Assembly (NCBI GenBank): GCA_022494885.1
Contig: JAGVSM010004011.1
Location: 372,001-436,000 of the forward strand
Length of the DNA stretch: 64,000 bases
Origin: Micrasema longulum
Taxonomy: Eukaryota; Arthropoda; Insecta; Trichoptera; Brachycentridae
Reading direction: 5' to 3'
Part shown: positions 1 to 9,655 of the stretch, one piece after another
Layout of the letters: every line of letters begins with the position of its first letter
How positions within the stretch are numbered: position 1 is the stretch's first letter
Notes under the pieces: generated by a model
Databases searched by the model: none
The model's input: the letters and a program-made list of their open reading frames with translations, nothing else
What the model was told of the DNA's origin: nothing
Program-made: the position numbers and the translations under genes

Positions 1-274
1 AAAAATAAACAAAAACACTATTAAAAAAAATAAATTAGGAGATGTAGAAACCAAAAAAGCATGTTGCAATGCAAAATCAAAGTTATAACTTTGCGTAATA
101 CAAAAAGAGAAAAATATGGATATAATATAATGTGCGATAGTGTAAAATTAATAGTCCGGTATAACATTAGGTATATAAAGTAAATAAGAAAAAAATTACA
201 ATGTTTATTTTTTAAGATAGGTAATAAGTAAATAAAATTAATTATAAATTTAGTATTGTAATAATAAAACGTTA

Positions 275-349
275 AATAATATGTATGCTGCCACTTACCA
301 TTATGTCGTATACCAACTCAACCGGGGTTCTTGGCCTCATAGAGTTAGG
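275..349 (+). repeat. Dispersed repeat ending GTTAGGGATACGT, copy 1
   Basis: About 75 bp here closely match 47,669-47,750. Both run from AATATG(T/C)ATGCT through a GT(A/C)T-rich middle to CATAGAGTTAGGGATACGT. The family is not identified. A Helitron appears to begin at the right edge of this copy, so this repeat was probably its insertion target. Positions 1-274 before it are AT-rich with nothing recognisable. Confidence 0.6.
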
Positions 350-1484
350 GATACGTATAATTCATATAATTCCTCTGAACGTGTGATGTCACCGTACTCC
401 ACCTAAACGGCCTAACCGATTTACGCACGGTTTTAGAGAAATATAGATCTCTGTGCTGTGCGTGTTAGTAGATATTAAAATCTTCAATCGAATATGTAAA
501 AAAGAAATTAGGAGCATAAATGTTTTATTCATCGATCTACCAGGGTTGCATTTGAAGAGAATGCATTGGCAAAAAAATGGATAGATGTTGTTTTTATGTG
601 TACAAAAAAAAAATGTTTTTGAATGTTAACAAACAGCATTTGTTTTTTGTGGATCTCAATCAGATTCTTTCCTTAAATTCTTTATAATTTCTACCCATTT
701 ATTTATTTTTATTGGATTTTTGGTAATACTAAAATATTATTAAACTCAAAACATTAATTTAAATTGTATTCCTATATAAGTATACCTCTATGTTGATGAG
801 AAGACCGGAGTTTGACGTTTGCAAAAAGAATGCCATATTAAAAAAAATATATATGTTCTGGAATTCAACCATAAATAAGTACCTCGCTACCTACTCAAAT
901 TCAATATTTATTTATTAATGAAATCATACAGTCTGTATATAAAACAAGGTACAAAAGAACAATAAAAAAAAGTAAGACCAATTACAGATTTCACACTAAT
1001 GAATGCAGGAGGAGAGTGGAAAAATAATTTAATTCTAAAAAAGTAAAAATAAAAATATTACATAAAAAGTTCATAAAAAGGAGAAGATATTGTAAAGCTA
1101 CTTTACGTTCCTCCCTCTCTCTCTGCTTCCATGAACATTTAAATTTAATTGTAAAAAATCACAACCAACAATAAATTATTCGATGCAGGTCTCAGATGTA
1201 GGTAAGTATAAATTTAGAGTTGAAATCAAATGTTCAAAATTAAAAGCAAAAGTTAAAATTAAAATGAAAAGTTTAAATTAAAATTAAGTTAAAAGTTTAA
1301 ATTAAAAGTTAAAATTAAGAATTAAAATTAAAATTATTATTATCATTTTAATATTAACTATTTTTAGCTTTGGAATTTGCGTACAGTACGTACGTACTTA
1401 TTAATAAAATGTCTTTTTCCAAGGTAATAAAAAATAGCCGGCAAGCCAACGTTCGGACAGGACAACGTCTGTCGGGTCCGCTAG
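350..1484 (+). mobile_element. Non-autonomous Helitron, copy 1, interrupted by other AT-rich sequence
   Basis: The right end has the Helitron hallmark: a GC-rich hairpin (CGGACAG...GTCCG, 1454-1480) directly followed by CTAG at 1481-1484 and then T. The left part (about 350-900) aligns with the compact copy at 37,566-38,174 through shared blocks such as AATATAGATCT and TCTTCAATCGAATATGTA. Similarity stops near 904 and resumes near 1,430. The roughly 500 bp between, starting ATTTATTTATTAATG, is absent from copy 2 and looks like the reversed 3' tail of a LINE followed by low-complexity AAATTAAAA sequence. No Rep/helicase coding is present, so movement would depend on proteins supplied elsewhere. 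The left boundary is approximate. Confidence 0.72.
1225..1345. repeat. Low-complexity AAAATT-rich tract
   Basis: Irregular repetition of TTAAAATTAAAA-like units inside the sequence that interrupts the first Helitron. It is simple AT-rich sequence with no coding content. Confidence 0.6.
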
Positions 1485-2199
1485 TTTATTATATAAATTA
1501 AATCCTCAAATTTGGAATAAGCAGTGACGGATTTCATCGCTTTCGGGCCATCTTCGAAACTGGTATCTTTTATATAAAGTTCTCAAATACGTTTTACGTC
1601 TATAATAAATGTTTAAAATAATTATTCAATTAACAGTTCACACAGCGAATGTATCATACATTTTACTATTAAAAGATGTAACGACTCCACATTAATACAG
1701 ATTTGAATCTTTTTACACGGAAAAGGCATTAAACATCGTGATAGCAAAAGTACCGATGTTAAGGTGGGAGTTTTAAGGGCGTTATTTATTTCATTGCTCT
1801 CGTTTAATTAAATATAATTAAATTCTATTAATTTTTTGTTTATTGTAGGTATTCTCATAACCGGTGGACATTAAGACGAAGCCTGTGTGGTATAGCCCCG
1901 GGCCTCCGCGCCACGGTTTTTTTAAAAATTATTTTTATTTGTATTTGCATTTTAAATTTTACAATAGATATACAAAAGTTACGGATACAAAATACACTAT
2001 TACAAAAACACAAATAAAAACCCACGTAGGCATGGCCTGTGTGTGCGTATAAAATTAATTTTAAATTTCAATAAAGCGCACTGGAAGAATACGATAGGTA
2101 TTTTTTTAAAAAATGCTAATAAACATTTTTTTTGGTCATTAAAAATGAGAATATAATAATAAAGTATGTGCTATTAATTAAAAAAAGGAGCATTTAAAT
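1485..2199. other. Unassigned AT-rich stretch
   Basis: No recognisable gene or repeat. A short open frame at 1864-2052 has no familiar protein content and an isolated GC-rich patch (CCCCGGGCC) near 1,898. I treat the frame as chance. Confidence 0.4.
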
Positions 2200-2209
2200 C
2201 TGCTTTTTT

Positions 2210-2506
2210 TATGTAAATTTATTTCAACAGAAGGAAAACATTTTCGAGAAGGGAATATTGAAGTCAAGGCATTTACAGGGCTTATGACCTGTCATTGGCC
2301 GGTTTAAGTGGCCACTTTACACACTGTGTAACATTCACTATTCTGCCCATGTTTGAACATGACAGGTCATAAGCCCTGTAAATGCCTAGACTTCCATATT
2401 CCCTTCTCAAAAATGTTTTCCCTCTCGGTTGAAAAAGATTTGAATATGAATTACTCCCCAGGGAGGAGATCCAGCCAGTCTGCAAGCATTTGGACATACT
2501 CAAACA
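2210..2506 (+). mobile_element. Asymmetric foldback element, copy A
   Basis: Two inverted arms of about 60 bp (2233-2290 and 2358-2420) pair over AAAACATTTT, GGGAATAT, GGCATTTACAGGGCTTATGA and TGACCTGTCA. After the right arm comes an unpaired tail of about 75 bp (ACTCCCCAGGG...GCATTTGGACATACTCAAACA). The direct repeat CTGCTTTTTT flanks the whole unit at 2200-2209 and 2507-2516, so the tail belongs to the mobile unit. No coding potential. A 10-11 bp duplication fits MULE-type DNA transposons best, but that is inference. Confidence 0.75.
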
Positions 2507-2529
2507 CTGCTTTTTTAAATTTTCCTCGT

Positions 2530-2800
2530 CATTATTTTTGTAGAATTTGGCGCGTTCGCCTACCATGCTTGAGGTCCTGGACTCGATTCGTGGCAGGGTG
2601 GATATTGTATTTTTATTTGAAATGTTATTTTACACTGCGATTTTACATTGTTTCTAGAATGGCACCTGAAGTATAAAAATGTTCACTATTCCTTCCAAGT
2701 AACAAAAATGATTCAAATACGCTTTAGTTGGAGCACCAATGTAATGCCCTATGCATTACGGGGTGCGAATGGGGAAATGAGGATTATTGCTTTTTACATA
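2530..2800 (+). mobile_element. tRNA-derived SINE, copy 1
   Basis: The head contains an A-box-like GGCGCGTTCGCCTACCATG and a B-box-like GGTCCTGGACTCGATTC, in the spacing of a tRNA-derived polymerase III promoter. The body (GGCACCTGAAGTA, AACAAAAATGATTCAAATACG, then CCTATGCA) recurs at 26,330-26,485, and its CCTATGCACCAT part recurs at 54,165-54,200. Overlapping open frames are chance. Confidence 0.6.
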
Positions 2801-3067
2801 AATCTAAAGTATCCGTAATAAAAAATAATAATTTTTAAGCACCAACTTAGTGGTTATTCATTTGATTTATTTTTACTAAAGTATCAATCATGATTTTAAA
2901 TATTTGTTTTTGTAAGTAAGTATAATGATTTTAAATACTAGTGTTAAAAAGAAAAATACTTTGTGGATTAAAATATATATACTATTTTTTTAAAATTAAT
3001 AAGTAAACTATTACCTAAATACATACATGTTCAGTAATACTCCGGGTAATAAACAAATATTTTTGAA

Positions 3068-3172
3068 AAATTTGGTAAGGTATCGAAAATAAAACACTTT
3101 TATTGGATTTCATTCTTCTTTTATTTTTTAAAAATATATGTGACGCGTTTCGTCTTGTCCGGACATTATCAA
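3068..3172 (+). repeat. GACGCGTTTCGTC inverted-repeat family, solo arm
   Basis: The block runs from TTTGGTAAGGTATC through ACACTTTTATTGGATT to GTGACGCGTTTCGTCTTG and GGACATTATCAAA. It recurs directly at 9,656-9,760 and, in both orientations, at 9,430-9,655. It appears to be one terminal arm of a non-autonomous transposon. No second arm was seen nearby. Confidence 0.6.
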
Positions 3173-3599
3173 AATCATACGATTTTTAAAAATCATTGCT
3201 ATCATACGAGGGGAGGTAAAGGTTTAAGACTCTCAAAAACCTGAATCAAAGCTATTCAGAACAATCTGTACCATAAAGGGACTACTATTTGTACCATAAG
3301 TAATAAATTACTTATATTTATTGTAATGAAGACGTGAGTGGATGAATATATCTCTGCTTTTTGTTTTAGCCACATAACACTTTTACCCACTCAAGTCACA
3401 TATTTATACCATTACTTTTACATTTTGCTACGTTTCTTACTTTTATTATTTCTTATATACAGTATTTATAGGTAAAATACACGTTTATTTACGGCAAATC
3501 CATTGGTCAAAAGAGCAAAATATCAGCAGTTCAACAATTAATATTTCTTTTAAGAGCCAATTTAATTTCGTTTTCAAACGTTTCCTTTTTAAACCCAAC

Positions 3600-4065
3600 G
3601 TTAATATGGAACAGAAAGTATGCGTATTCACTCTCTATTTCAACTTTAAATTCTTAAAATTGGTGATGATAAAAAGCTTCAATTGTGTTAACGATCTTGA
3701 GCACGAATTCCATGACGTTGCCAATTTCTTCTGTAAAAGCCTGCTCACAAATTGCTTCTTGATGAATTATGCAATGGTAAACGTGATCGATTTTTGGTTT
3801 CAAAATAAAACAAAACCTTTTCTCACTCCGGCCATAATTTGAGGCCTATATGTTGAAATTTAAATAATTTTATCGAGTTAGATATGATGTTTATCGGTGC
3901 ATTGAATGACAGTATTTACAATACCCTCAATTATCCAAAAGGCAGTAATCCTAAAAGTTCTTCAATAAACCCCTTAGACGAAATAAATCAAACGAAAAGT
4001 GTGCATCGCTTGAGCTGTGTGAGCCGTACTCGAGTGGCCAAAGAGCCGCGGTTTGCCGACCACTG
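3600..4065 (-). pseudogene. hAT-type transposase remnant with one terminal end
   Basis: On the minus strand about 75 codons (roughly 3840 down to 3600) read NYGRSEKRF..., then HCIIHQEAICEQAF and VLKIVNTIEAFYHHQF. This is the HCIIHQEAL / VVKIVNFI block typical of ZBED-like hAT transposases. A stop follows YHHQF, and similarity continues weakly in another frame, so the gene is broken. The element end lies at 4065: the minus strand there begins CAGTGGTCGGCAAACC, a typical hAT terminal inverted repeat, next to the possible 8 bp target GTCTAACA. The opposite end was not found. The plus-strand open frames 3606-3842 and 3884-4120 are shadows. Short and frameshifted, so not functional. Confidence 0.68.
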
Positions 4066-5033
4066 GTCTAACATAACCACGCACCAAAAAGCGCTAAAAA
4101 TTAACGAATTTACTTATTAAATTTATGCTTTATATTTCATTGTGTATTTTATTATACAGTTATTTTAATGAACTCGTGAGGTTTACAATGAAAAGCCTAG
4201 TTTTGGGCGTTTTGAAGTGACCTTTAACTTATTAAAATAAGTTTCGGTTTTGGCCGAAACTAGAACAGAAGCTGAAATTCAGTTTCGGTTTTGGCTGTTG
4301 TTTCTGTCACTTTTTATTTTACGTATTAATTGACGGTCAAGGGGTATTTACAAAAATAAACACAAGAAAAAACACAATTATAATTACTAAACTTTTCACG
4401 CTTGCCTACCAAATTTTTTTAGGGGTAATTTACGAGCAAACAGTGCGTGTCTCGAATGAATAGTTTATTCCTACCTTAAATAAAAGATTGAGAATTTGAT
4501 ACGATTCAATAAAGTTGATGCGATTCCCATCGAAGTACAAAGTACCAAAAACGTCACGAGACATCTTGTTTATGGGACCAGCACTAAGGATGGTCTTGCT
4601 ATTCTAAACATGGCTATTGGAAATAAGATTATGGTTTCGTGAACCACCTTTTGCACGATTCTTTTTCATGGAATAGAAATCTAAGATTTATTTCACATCC
4701 ACACGGCACGGTAAAAAAAACATTTCCTATCTCTTAAACACGCTTTTCTTCCTCTGCTTTTATTCCGCTTTTTCATTTAAAGACTTTTATCGGTTTTAAT
4801 TTATTAATTTAAAAAACTATTTGTTATACAATGAATTTCTTTTTTAAAATTGTAAATAAGGACGCCTAAATTTAATAAAAAATGATTTGGATGGAGAAGG
4901 CTGACAGTTTACAATAATTACAAGTTCACAATACTTGAGATGGTGGCATGCACCGAGAGTTTGCAACCCGCCTACGGAATTGCTGAAGAAACTTTTAGCA
5001 CGATGCGTGCTGTCTGGCTGTTGACTTTTGTGA
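4066..5033. other. Unassigned stretch with a GTTTCGG palindromic motif
   Basis: Mostly featureless AT-rich DNA. At 4,240-4,305 the motif GTTTCGGTTTTGGC occurs twice, once in the perfect short palindrome AGTTTCGG-TTTTGG-CCGAAACT. Such motifs occur in arthropod DNA-transposon remnants, but I cannot assign a family. Confidence 0.4.
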
Positions 5034-5123
5034 GTTGAGGAAATGTGGATGTTTAAACACGGGCAAAACGGTGAATGTTACACAGTGTGTAGTGGCCACT
5101 TAAATCAGCCGATGACAGGTCAT
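5034..5123 (-). mobile_element. Asymmetric foldback element, copy B, left half
   Basis: Matches the centre and one arm start of copies A and F in reverse (GATGTTTAAACACGGGCAAAA, GTTACACAGTGTGTA, TGACAGGTCAT). It is split from its other half by the RTE insertion at 5124-6230. The last 11 bases TGACAGGTCAT (5113-5123) are duplicated at 6231-6241. Confidence 0.7.
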
Positions 5124-6230
5124 CTTCTTCTTCTTCTTCTTCTGCAGCCTTATTCTCTCCACTGCTGGATAAAGGCCTCTTCCAAACGTCTCCATTCCTT
5201 CCTATCACCCGCTTTCGTCATCCACGTTTTACCGGCAATAGAGGCAATGTCGTTGACCCATTTTTTCTGTGGCCTTCCAACATTTCTTTTGTTTGCCCAC
5301 GGTCTCCACTTTATTATTCTGGGTGTCCATCTGCCATCATTTTTCCTCGCCAAGTGTCCTGCCCACTACAATTTCATTTTCGCTGCACGATCCATGATAT
5401 CCACGACTCCGGTTCAGCGCCTTATTTCTTCTTTTCTTATTTTATCTCTTAGACATACACCGAGCATCTGTCTTTCCATGGATCGTTGCGTGCATTTTAA
5501 TTTCTGGCTACTTTTTTGTGTTATAGACATGGTTTCTAGTCCGTATGTTATCACCGGCAATATGCACGATTCATATACTTGTCTTTTCAAGCATATAGGG
5601 ACTTGTTTATTTTCAAAAATATATTTAAGTTTGCCGAAAGTAGCCCTATTCTTCTTGGTAACTTCGCTATCTGGTTATCTTTACCAAGTTTGACTTTGTG
5701 TCCTAGATGAATATATTCATCAACCACTTCGATTTTATTATCGTTAACGAAAATATCTCGTCCTGTTGAACTCATAATCTTTGTTTTATGAATGTTCATT
5801 TCCAAACCAATCCTTTAGTTCTAAAATCATTTCGCCTAGTTCATCCATGTTTTTACTTATGACCACTATATCATCTGCGAATCTGAGGTGACTCAGGTAC
5901 ATGCCATTGATCTTTACACCCTTATTTTCCCAATTAAGGGTTTTAAATACATCCTCTAAGGCTAGCGTAAAGAGCTTTGGCGATATTGTATCCCCTTGGC
6001 TGACACCTTTCTCTATTTTGATTTTATCAGTTTTTGTGTCCTCATTAATCCTTACACCCATAGCAGCGGTGTCATAAATGAATTTTATCAATCTAATGTA
6101 TCTAGAATCAACTTGGGCATTTTAGAGTGCTTAAATAACAGCCCATTTTTTAACTGAGTCAAACGCTTTACGATAGTCGATAAAAGCTAAATGTCTCCTC
6201 AAACCTCTAAACAAAACGAAAAAATGAACT
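5124..6230 (-). mobile_element. 5'-truncated RTE-type LINE
   Basis: Minus-strand non-LTR retrotransposon carrying the second half of the reverse transcriptase and the C-terminal region. In order: LAFIDYRKAFDSV (motif A, about 6180-6140), VSQGDTISPKLFTLALEDVF, LRFADDIVVISKNMDEL (catalytic FADD), HKTKIM, ESCILPVITYGLET, AAKMKLWWAGHLARKNDGRW, GRPQKKWVNDIASIAG and FIQQWRE, then a stop. The 3' end is a (GAA)n tract, seen on the plus strand as CTTCTTCTT at 5124. The 11 bp direct repeat TGACAGGTCAT flanks it at 5113-5123 and 6231-6241. It landed inside a foldback copy. In-frame stops after KKWAVI and at least two frameshifts (near 5,800 and 5,590) make it dead. Confidence 0.88.
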
Positions 6231-6310
6231 TGACAGGTCATAAAGCTTGTAAATGCATGGACTTTCATTTTCCCTTCTCAAAAATGTTTTCCCTTTCTGC
6301 TGCATCAAAT
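6231..6310 (+). mobile_element. Asymmetric foldback element, copy B, right half
   Basis: Continuation of the foldback arm after the RTE insertion: TGACAGGTCATAAAGCTTG, TAAATGCATGGACTT, CCCTTCTCAAAAATGTTTT. It matches the right arm of copy A base for base over long runs. Joined with 5034-5123 it restores the arm order of other copies. Confidence 0.72.
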
Positions 6311-6504
6311 TTTGTACAGTTATTTATTTATGAGTGGGTACACGGCAAAAATGCCTTTTATAAACATAAACATAAATACATTTAACATAACAGTGTTCTA
6401 TTACAAAATTATTTTATATATTTTATTTAAATCTTTAAGTAGGGCACACATATCATACATATTGTTATGTGTGTTCTAATAATAACATTGCAAATATATT
6501 TAAT

Positions 6505-6985
6505 TTATAAATTGTTTATCACATATGTCTTGACCATTATTTTAAATTTTGATATGTTTTTTTCTTCATAAATATTTTTTTCCATTTCGTAATACTTTTT
6601 AATTGCTTTAAATAAAATTGAATTTTGTGACTTTGCCTTTTTCCTAAATGGAAGTCTAATTTTGTTCTTTTCTCTAGTATTGTGATCGTGTTCATGCTGG
6701 TTCCGATCAATTTTTTCCAAAATTCTGTTTTTTTATTATAGTTTATAATTTTATGAACAAATATCATTGTATTGTAAAATATTCTTTGTTTATATGTTAA
6801 TATTTTCATTTCATTTATCATCGACTTTACCCTCGTGTATCTGTTTTTTTCAAAATGATTCTAAAGGCTTTATTTTGTAATACAGTTAGTTTATCTATGT
6901 TTTCTTTGTTTGATAAAAATAAAATGCTACTACAGTAGTTAACGTGTGGTCCAATAATGAAATAATATAATAACAATATATCTAT
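6505..6985 (-). pseudogene. LINE reverse-transcriptase C-terminal remnant (PHVNYCSSILF type)
   Basis: Minus-strand reading, stitched across frames: GPHVNYCSSILFLSNKENIDKL, then LQNKAFRIIL, KQRIFYNTMIFVHKI, then HNTREKNKIRLPF and a C-terminal block ending KTYVINNL. This is the thumb / C-terminal region after the RT of Jockey/CR1-like LINEs. Frameshifts lie near 6,825 and 6,730. The 5' side is truncated near 6,985. No endonuclease domain or catalytic FADD is present. Confidence 0.72.
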
Positions 6986-7570
6986 ACATACTCGTATTAC
7001 ACAGTTGGTTTATACATTATTCTATATAATAATTGTGGGATTTTGACTTGACATACTTAGGTAAAAAAAAATATTATAAAAAAAATTACAATAATAAAAA
7101 TAAAGAAAAGGCAGTATATTCGAAATATCAAAAATCATAAATCATTGATTTGACGGGATTGTTGCAATGTATATTGAATACCCTAGGTATAATACTAACT
7201 GTCTCCTGATAAGAGCTCAGGAGTTTTCAACTTTTAAAAATAAAATATAAAAAGAATATATATTTTAAAAACTATAAAAAAAACAAATATCTAGTCATTC
7301 GTTTAGAAATATATTTGAAGTGCATTTATTTATACATTTCTTTTTCTCTTTATTATACAAATTAATATAAATACATAAACAGCAGTCAGAATCCTAAAAT
7401 AGCAAGTTTAAACTTCATTTGGCTCATGTGAAAAATGTCAGTACAACTGATTTGGTTTCCTAGACTGTGCAATCTTGGAATAGGTACATTAATAGCATAA
7501 TTGAATTGTTGTCTCAAAAAATGTACAATAACCTTATGTATGTATTTACATTTATAAATAAATAAATACA

Positions 7571-8377
7571 TTAACACTTTGTATCCCGGAGCCGTGTAAA
7601 CACGTGATTATACAACCACGCGTTGGGTCCCGGTCCCGTGTTTTCACGTGGTTTACCAGCTGTCCAAAAAAGTGCATTTTATTGACATTTAGTGACTTTT
7701 ATTAGTACTTTTTTGCTGTTGATAAACTACCTTGAGGTAAACAAATTACAACAGGGATGGAGAATGCCTTTAATAAGGGAATATGGAAGTCTAGGCATTT
7801 ACAGGGCTCATGACCTGTCATTGGCTGGTTTAAGTCCTGTCATAAGCCCTGTAAATGCCTAGACTTCCATATTCGCTTATTAAAGGCATTTTTCATCCCT
7901 GTTGTAATTTGTTAATCTTAATGACTCCCGAGGGGGTGAAATCCAGTCTTTTGTCTACGAACATTTGGACAAACTCAAATATTGTACCTTGAGGTGATTT
8001 TCACGAAAATGGCGCTATGTAAATTATCCAAACATAACACAGTGCGTGAAAACATGGGCCTGGGACACAACGCGTGGTTATTATAATCACGTGTTTACAC
8101 GGCTCCGGGATACAAAGCACAAAAAAGGAGTGAGACCCTGTATATGTGCGAACATTGCAATGTGGGTCTCCATAAAGGCTAATTTTGGCAAAAATACCAG
8201 ACAAAAATGACTTATTGAATTGTTTCAAATAAATATGAGAAGCTTCAATTGATTTAACTCGGTATTTTCATAATTATGAAACTTTTAAGAAACCCTTCAC
8301 AAAGCATGAGATTTCACAAAAATGGGCCGGGCACAGGGTAAATTCTATGTGTATTCGGCCGGTACTCAAAGTGTTAA
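7571..8377 (-). mobile_element. piggyBac-type MITE, copy 1 (itself interrupted)
   Basis: Bounded by TTAA on both sides (7571-7574, 8374-8377), with short terminal inverted repeats TTAACACTTTG / CAAAGTGTTAA. Next to one end is a long internal inverted repeat (CCGTGTAAACACGTGATTAT, GTCCCGGTCCCGTGTTTTCA; arms about 7575-7660 and 8045-8115). The other end carries GAATTTACCCTGTGCCCGGC in reverse. Copy 2 lies at 13,031-13,529 in the opposite orientation. No transposase is encoded. TTAA target duplication is the piggyBac signature; the superfamily is inferred from that and the CACTTTG end. A foldback element sits inside at 7739-7984. Confidence 0.78.
7739..7984 (+). mobile_element. Asymmetric foldback element, copy C
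   Basis: Starts AAACAAATTACAACAGGGAT. Its near-perfect inverted arms share AAGGGAATATGGAAGTCTAG and GGCATTTACAGGGCT, and an unpaired tail of about 75 bp ends CAAACTCAAATATTG. The 11 bp direct repeat TACCTTGAGGT occurs at 7728-7738 and 7985-7995. This copy has a very short central spacer. It interrupts the piggyBac-type MITE. Confidence 0.8.
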
Positions 8378-8830
8378 TAGCAGTAATATCTATATAAAAT
8401 GGGACTCAATGTCTAGTTGTCCTAATAGGTATTCGAAATTGAATCATATTTAGCAAGTCAGGAGACTCCAGCATGCCATTTATTATCTTAAAGAGAAACA
8501 TTAAATCACTCAGTTTCTGTCTTTTGGATAAACTTTCCAAATCAAGTGTATTCATTAAGAAATCATGGTTCAAAGATTCAATAGGAATAGATAGCTCGTA
8601 ACTGATAAAACGCAAAAAAATAACTGCACTCTCTCAAGTTTTAACGAATGAGCTCCGTAAAATGGGCTCCAGATGCTTGAATTGTATTTTATTATGCTCC
8701 TGACTAGTGAAACATACAAAGTTTTGAAAGATAAAATTGATTTGAAATTTTTAACCGTTCTCAAAATATAACCTAATGATTTCATTAATTTATTAGCAAT
8801 CTCGTTAATATGAGGTATAAATGTTATCCT

Positions 8831-9429
8831 TTATCCTTGCGACCTGACATGAGCCAGGCAATTGTGTGTGGTAAGTGATAAAGATTTTTGATAAATATTG
8901 AAAAAATCTTGATTATATTATCGACGCCATTTTCCGTTGTCTTGTATCGTTCAAGATACTCGGATCCTTGATGCATAACTTATTTTTACATTTGGTAAAA
9001 AAAAAAATTCGCCTCGTGTCTTGCGTCTTACGTCTCCAACTCTCCCGCATGTATTGAGACTCTTCGTATTGTCAAGCAATCTCCGCATATCTTCATTATT
9101 GTACTCGCATCCCGAACAACCGCCGTATGCGGTATCGACTTTTTACATCTACACAACTTTAACAGGGGTATAAAATTACAAGACATTTTGTAAATAATTA
9201 TGAAAAGTCAAATGCTAACAATAATTTTAATAACACATACTTTTCATATAATACATGTTTCATTATTTTCTTATTTGAATTAAATTTTTCAGAAACCTCA
9301 TAAATTATTGATTAAATGCCACAATTCGAGCCTTTCAAAAAAAAAACAAATTCCTAAGACCGTCAATATTTTTAAAAAGATAATTGTGTTCATTGTGTAT
9401 GCAGTCAATTTATTATAGTTCCATATTAA
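8831..9429. other. Unassigned stretch
   Basis: No recognisable element. Sequence around 8,930-9,130 is somewhat less AT-rich but has no long open frame on either strand. Confidence 0.35.
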
Positions 9430-9655
9430 AATGTGATAAGGTATTCAAAATAAAATACTTGTTTTGGATTAAATTATATTTTTATTTTTAAAAATATAAT
9501 ATACAACAGTGAATAATGTGACGTGTTTCGTCTTGCTAGGACATTTTCAAACTCTTTTTGTTTCATAATGTCCTAACAAGACGCAACGCGTCACATTATA
9601 CAGTCTTGAATATATTTGAAAAAATCTAGTAGAATTTAATCCAATAAAAGTATTA
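9430..9655. repeat. Short palindromic MITE of the GACGCGTTTCGTC family
   Basis: Left arm 9431-9551 (AAGGTATTCAAAATAAAAT, GTGACGTGTTTCGTCTTGC, AGGACATT) is mirrored by right arm 9566-9655 (AATGTCCTAACAAGACG, CAACGCGTCACATTATA, AATCCAATAAAAGTATT). The spacer is only about 15 bp. It is non-coding. Confidence 0.65.

Larger units (their letters stand above)
7326..8830 (-). mobile_element. LINE C-terminal fragment split by a piggyBac-type MITE
   Basis: Minus-strand coding begins near 8,826 with FIPHINEIANKLMKSLGYILR, LKTLYVSLVRSI and SSIWSPFYGAHSLKLERVQ. It shifts frame near 8,610 and continues to FRIPIRTTRH at 8,406. It resumes beyond the piggyBac-type unit (7571-8377) with LRQQFNYAINVPIPRLHSLG and IFHMSQMKFKLAILGF, stopping at 7,386. 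An AT-rich 3' tail follows to about 7,326. The two parts are in the order expected for one LINE C-terminus (Jockey/CR1-like). The coding is degraded and lacks the catalytic RT core. Confidence 0.75.

Noticed and set aside
2282..2566. 94-codon minus and 107-codon plus frames as small proteins
   Set aside because: Both fall within a foldback element and a SINE, and neither resembles a protein.
5043..5693. 216-codon plus-strand open frame
   Set aside because: It is the antisense shadow of the RTE LINE C-terminus encoded on the minus strand (GRPQKKWVND, LARKNDGRW).
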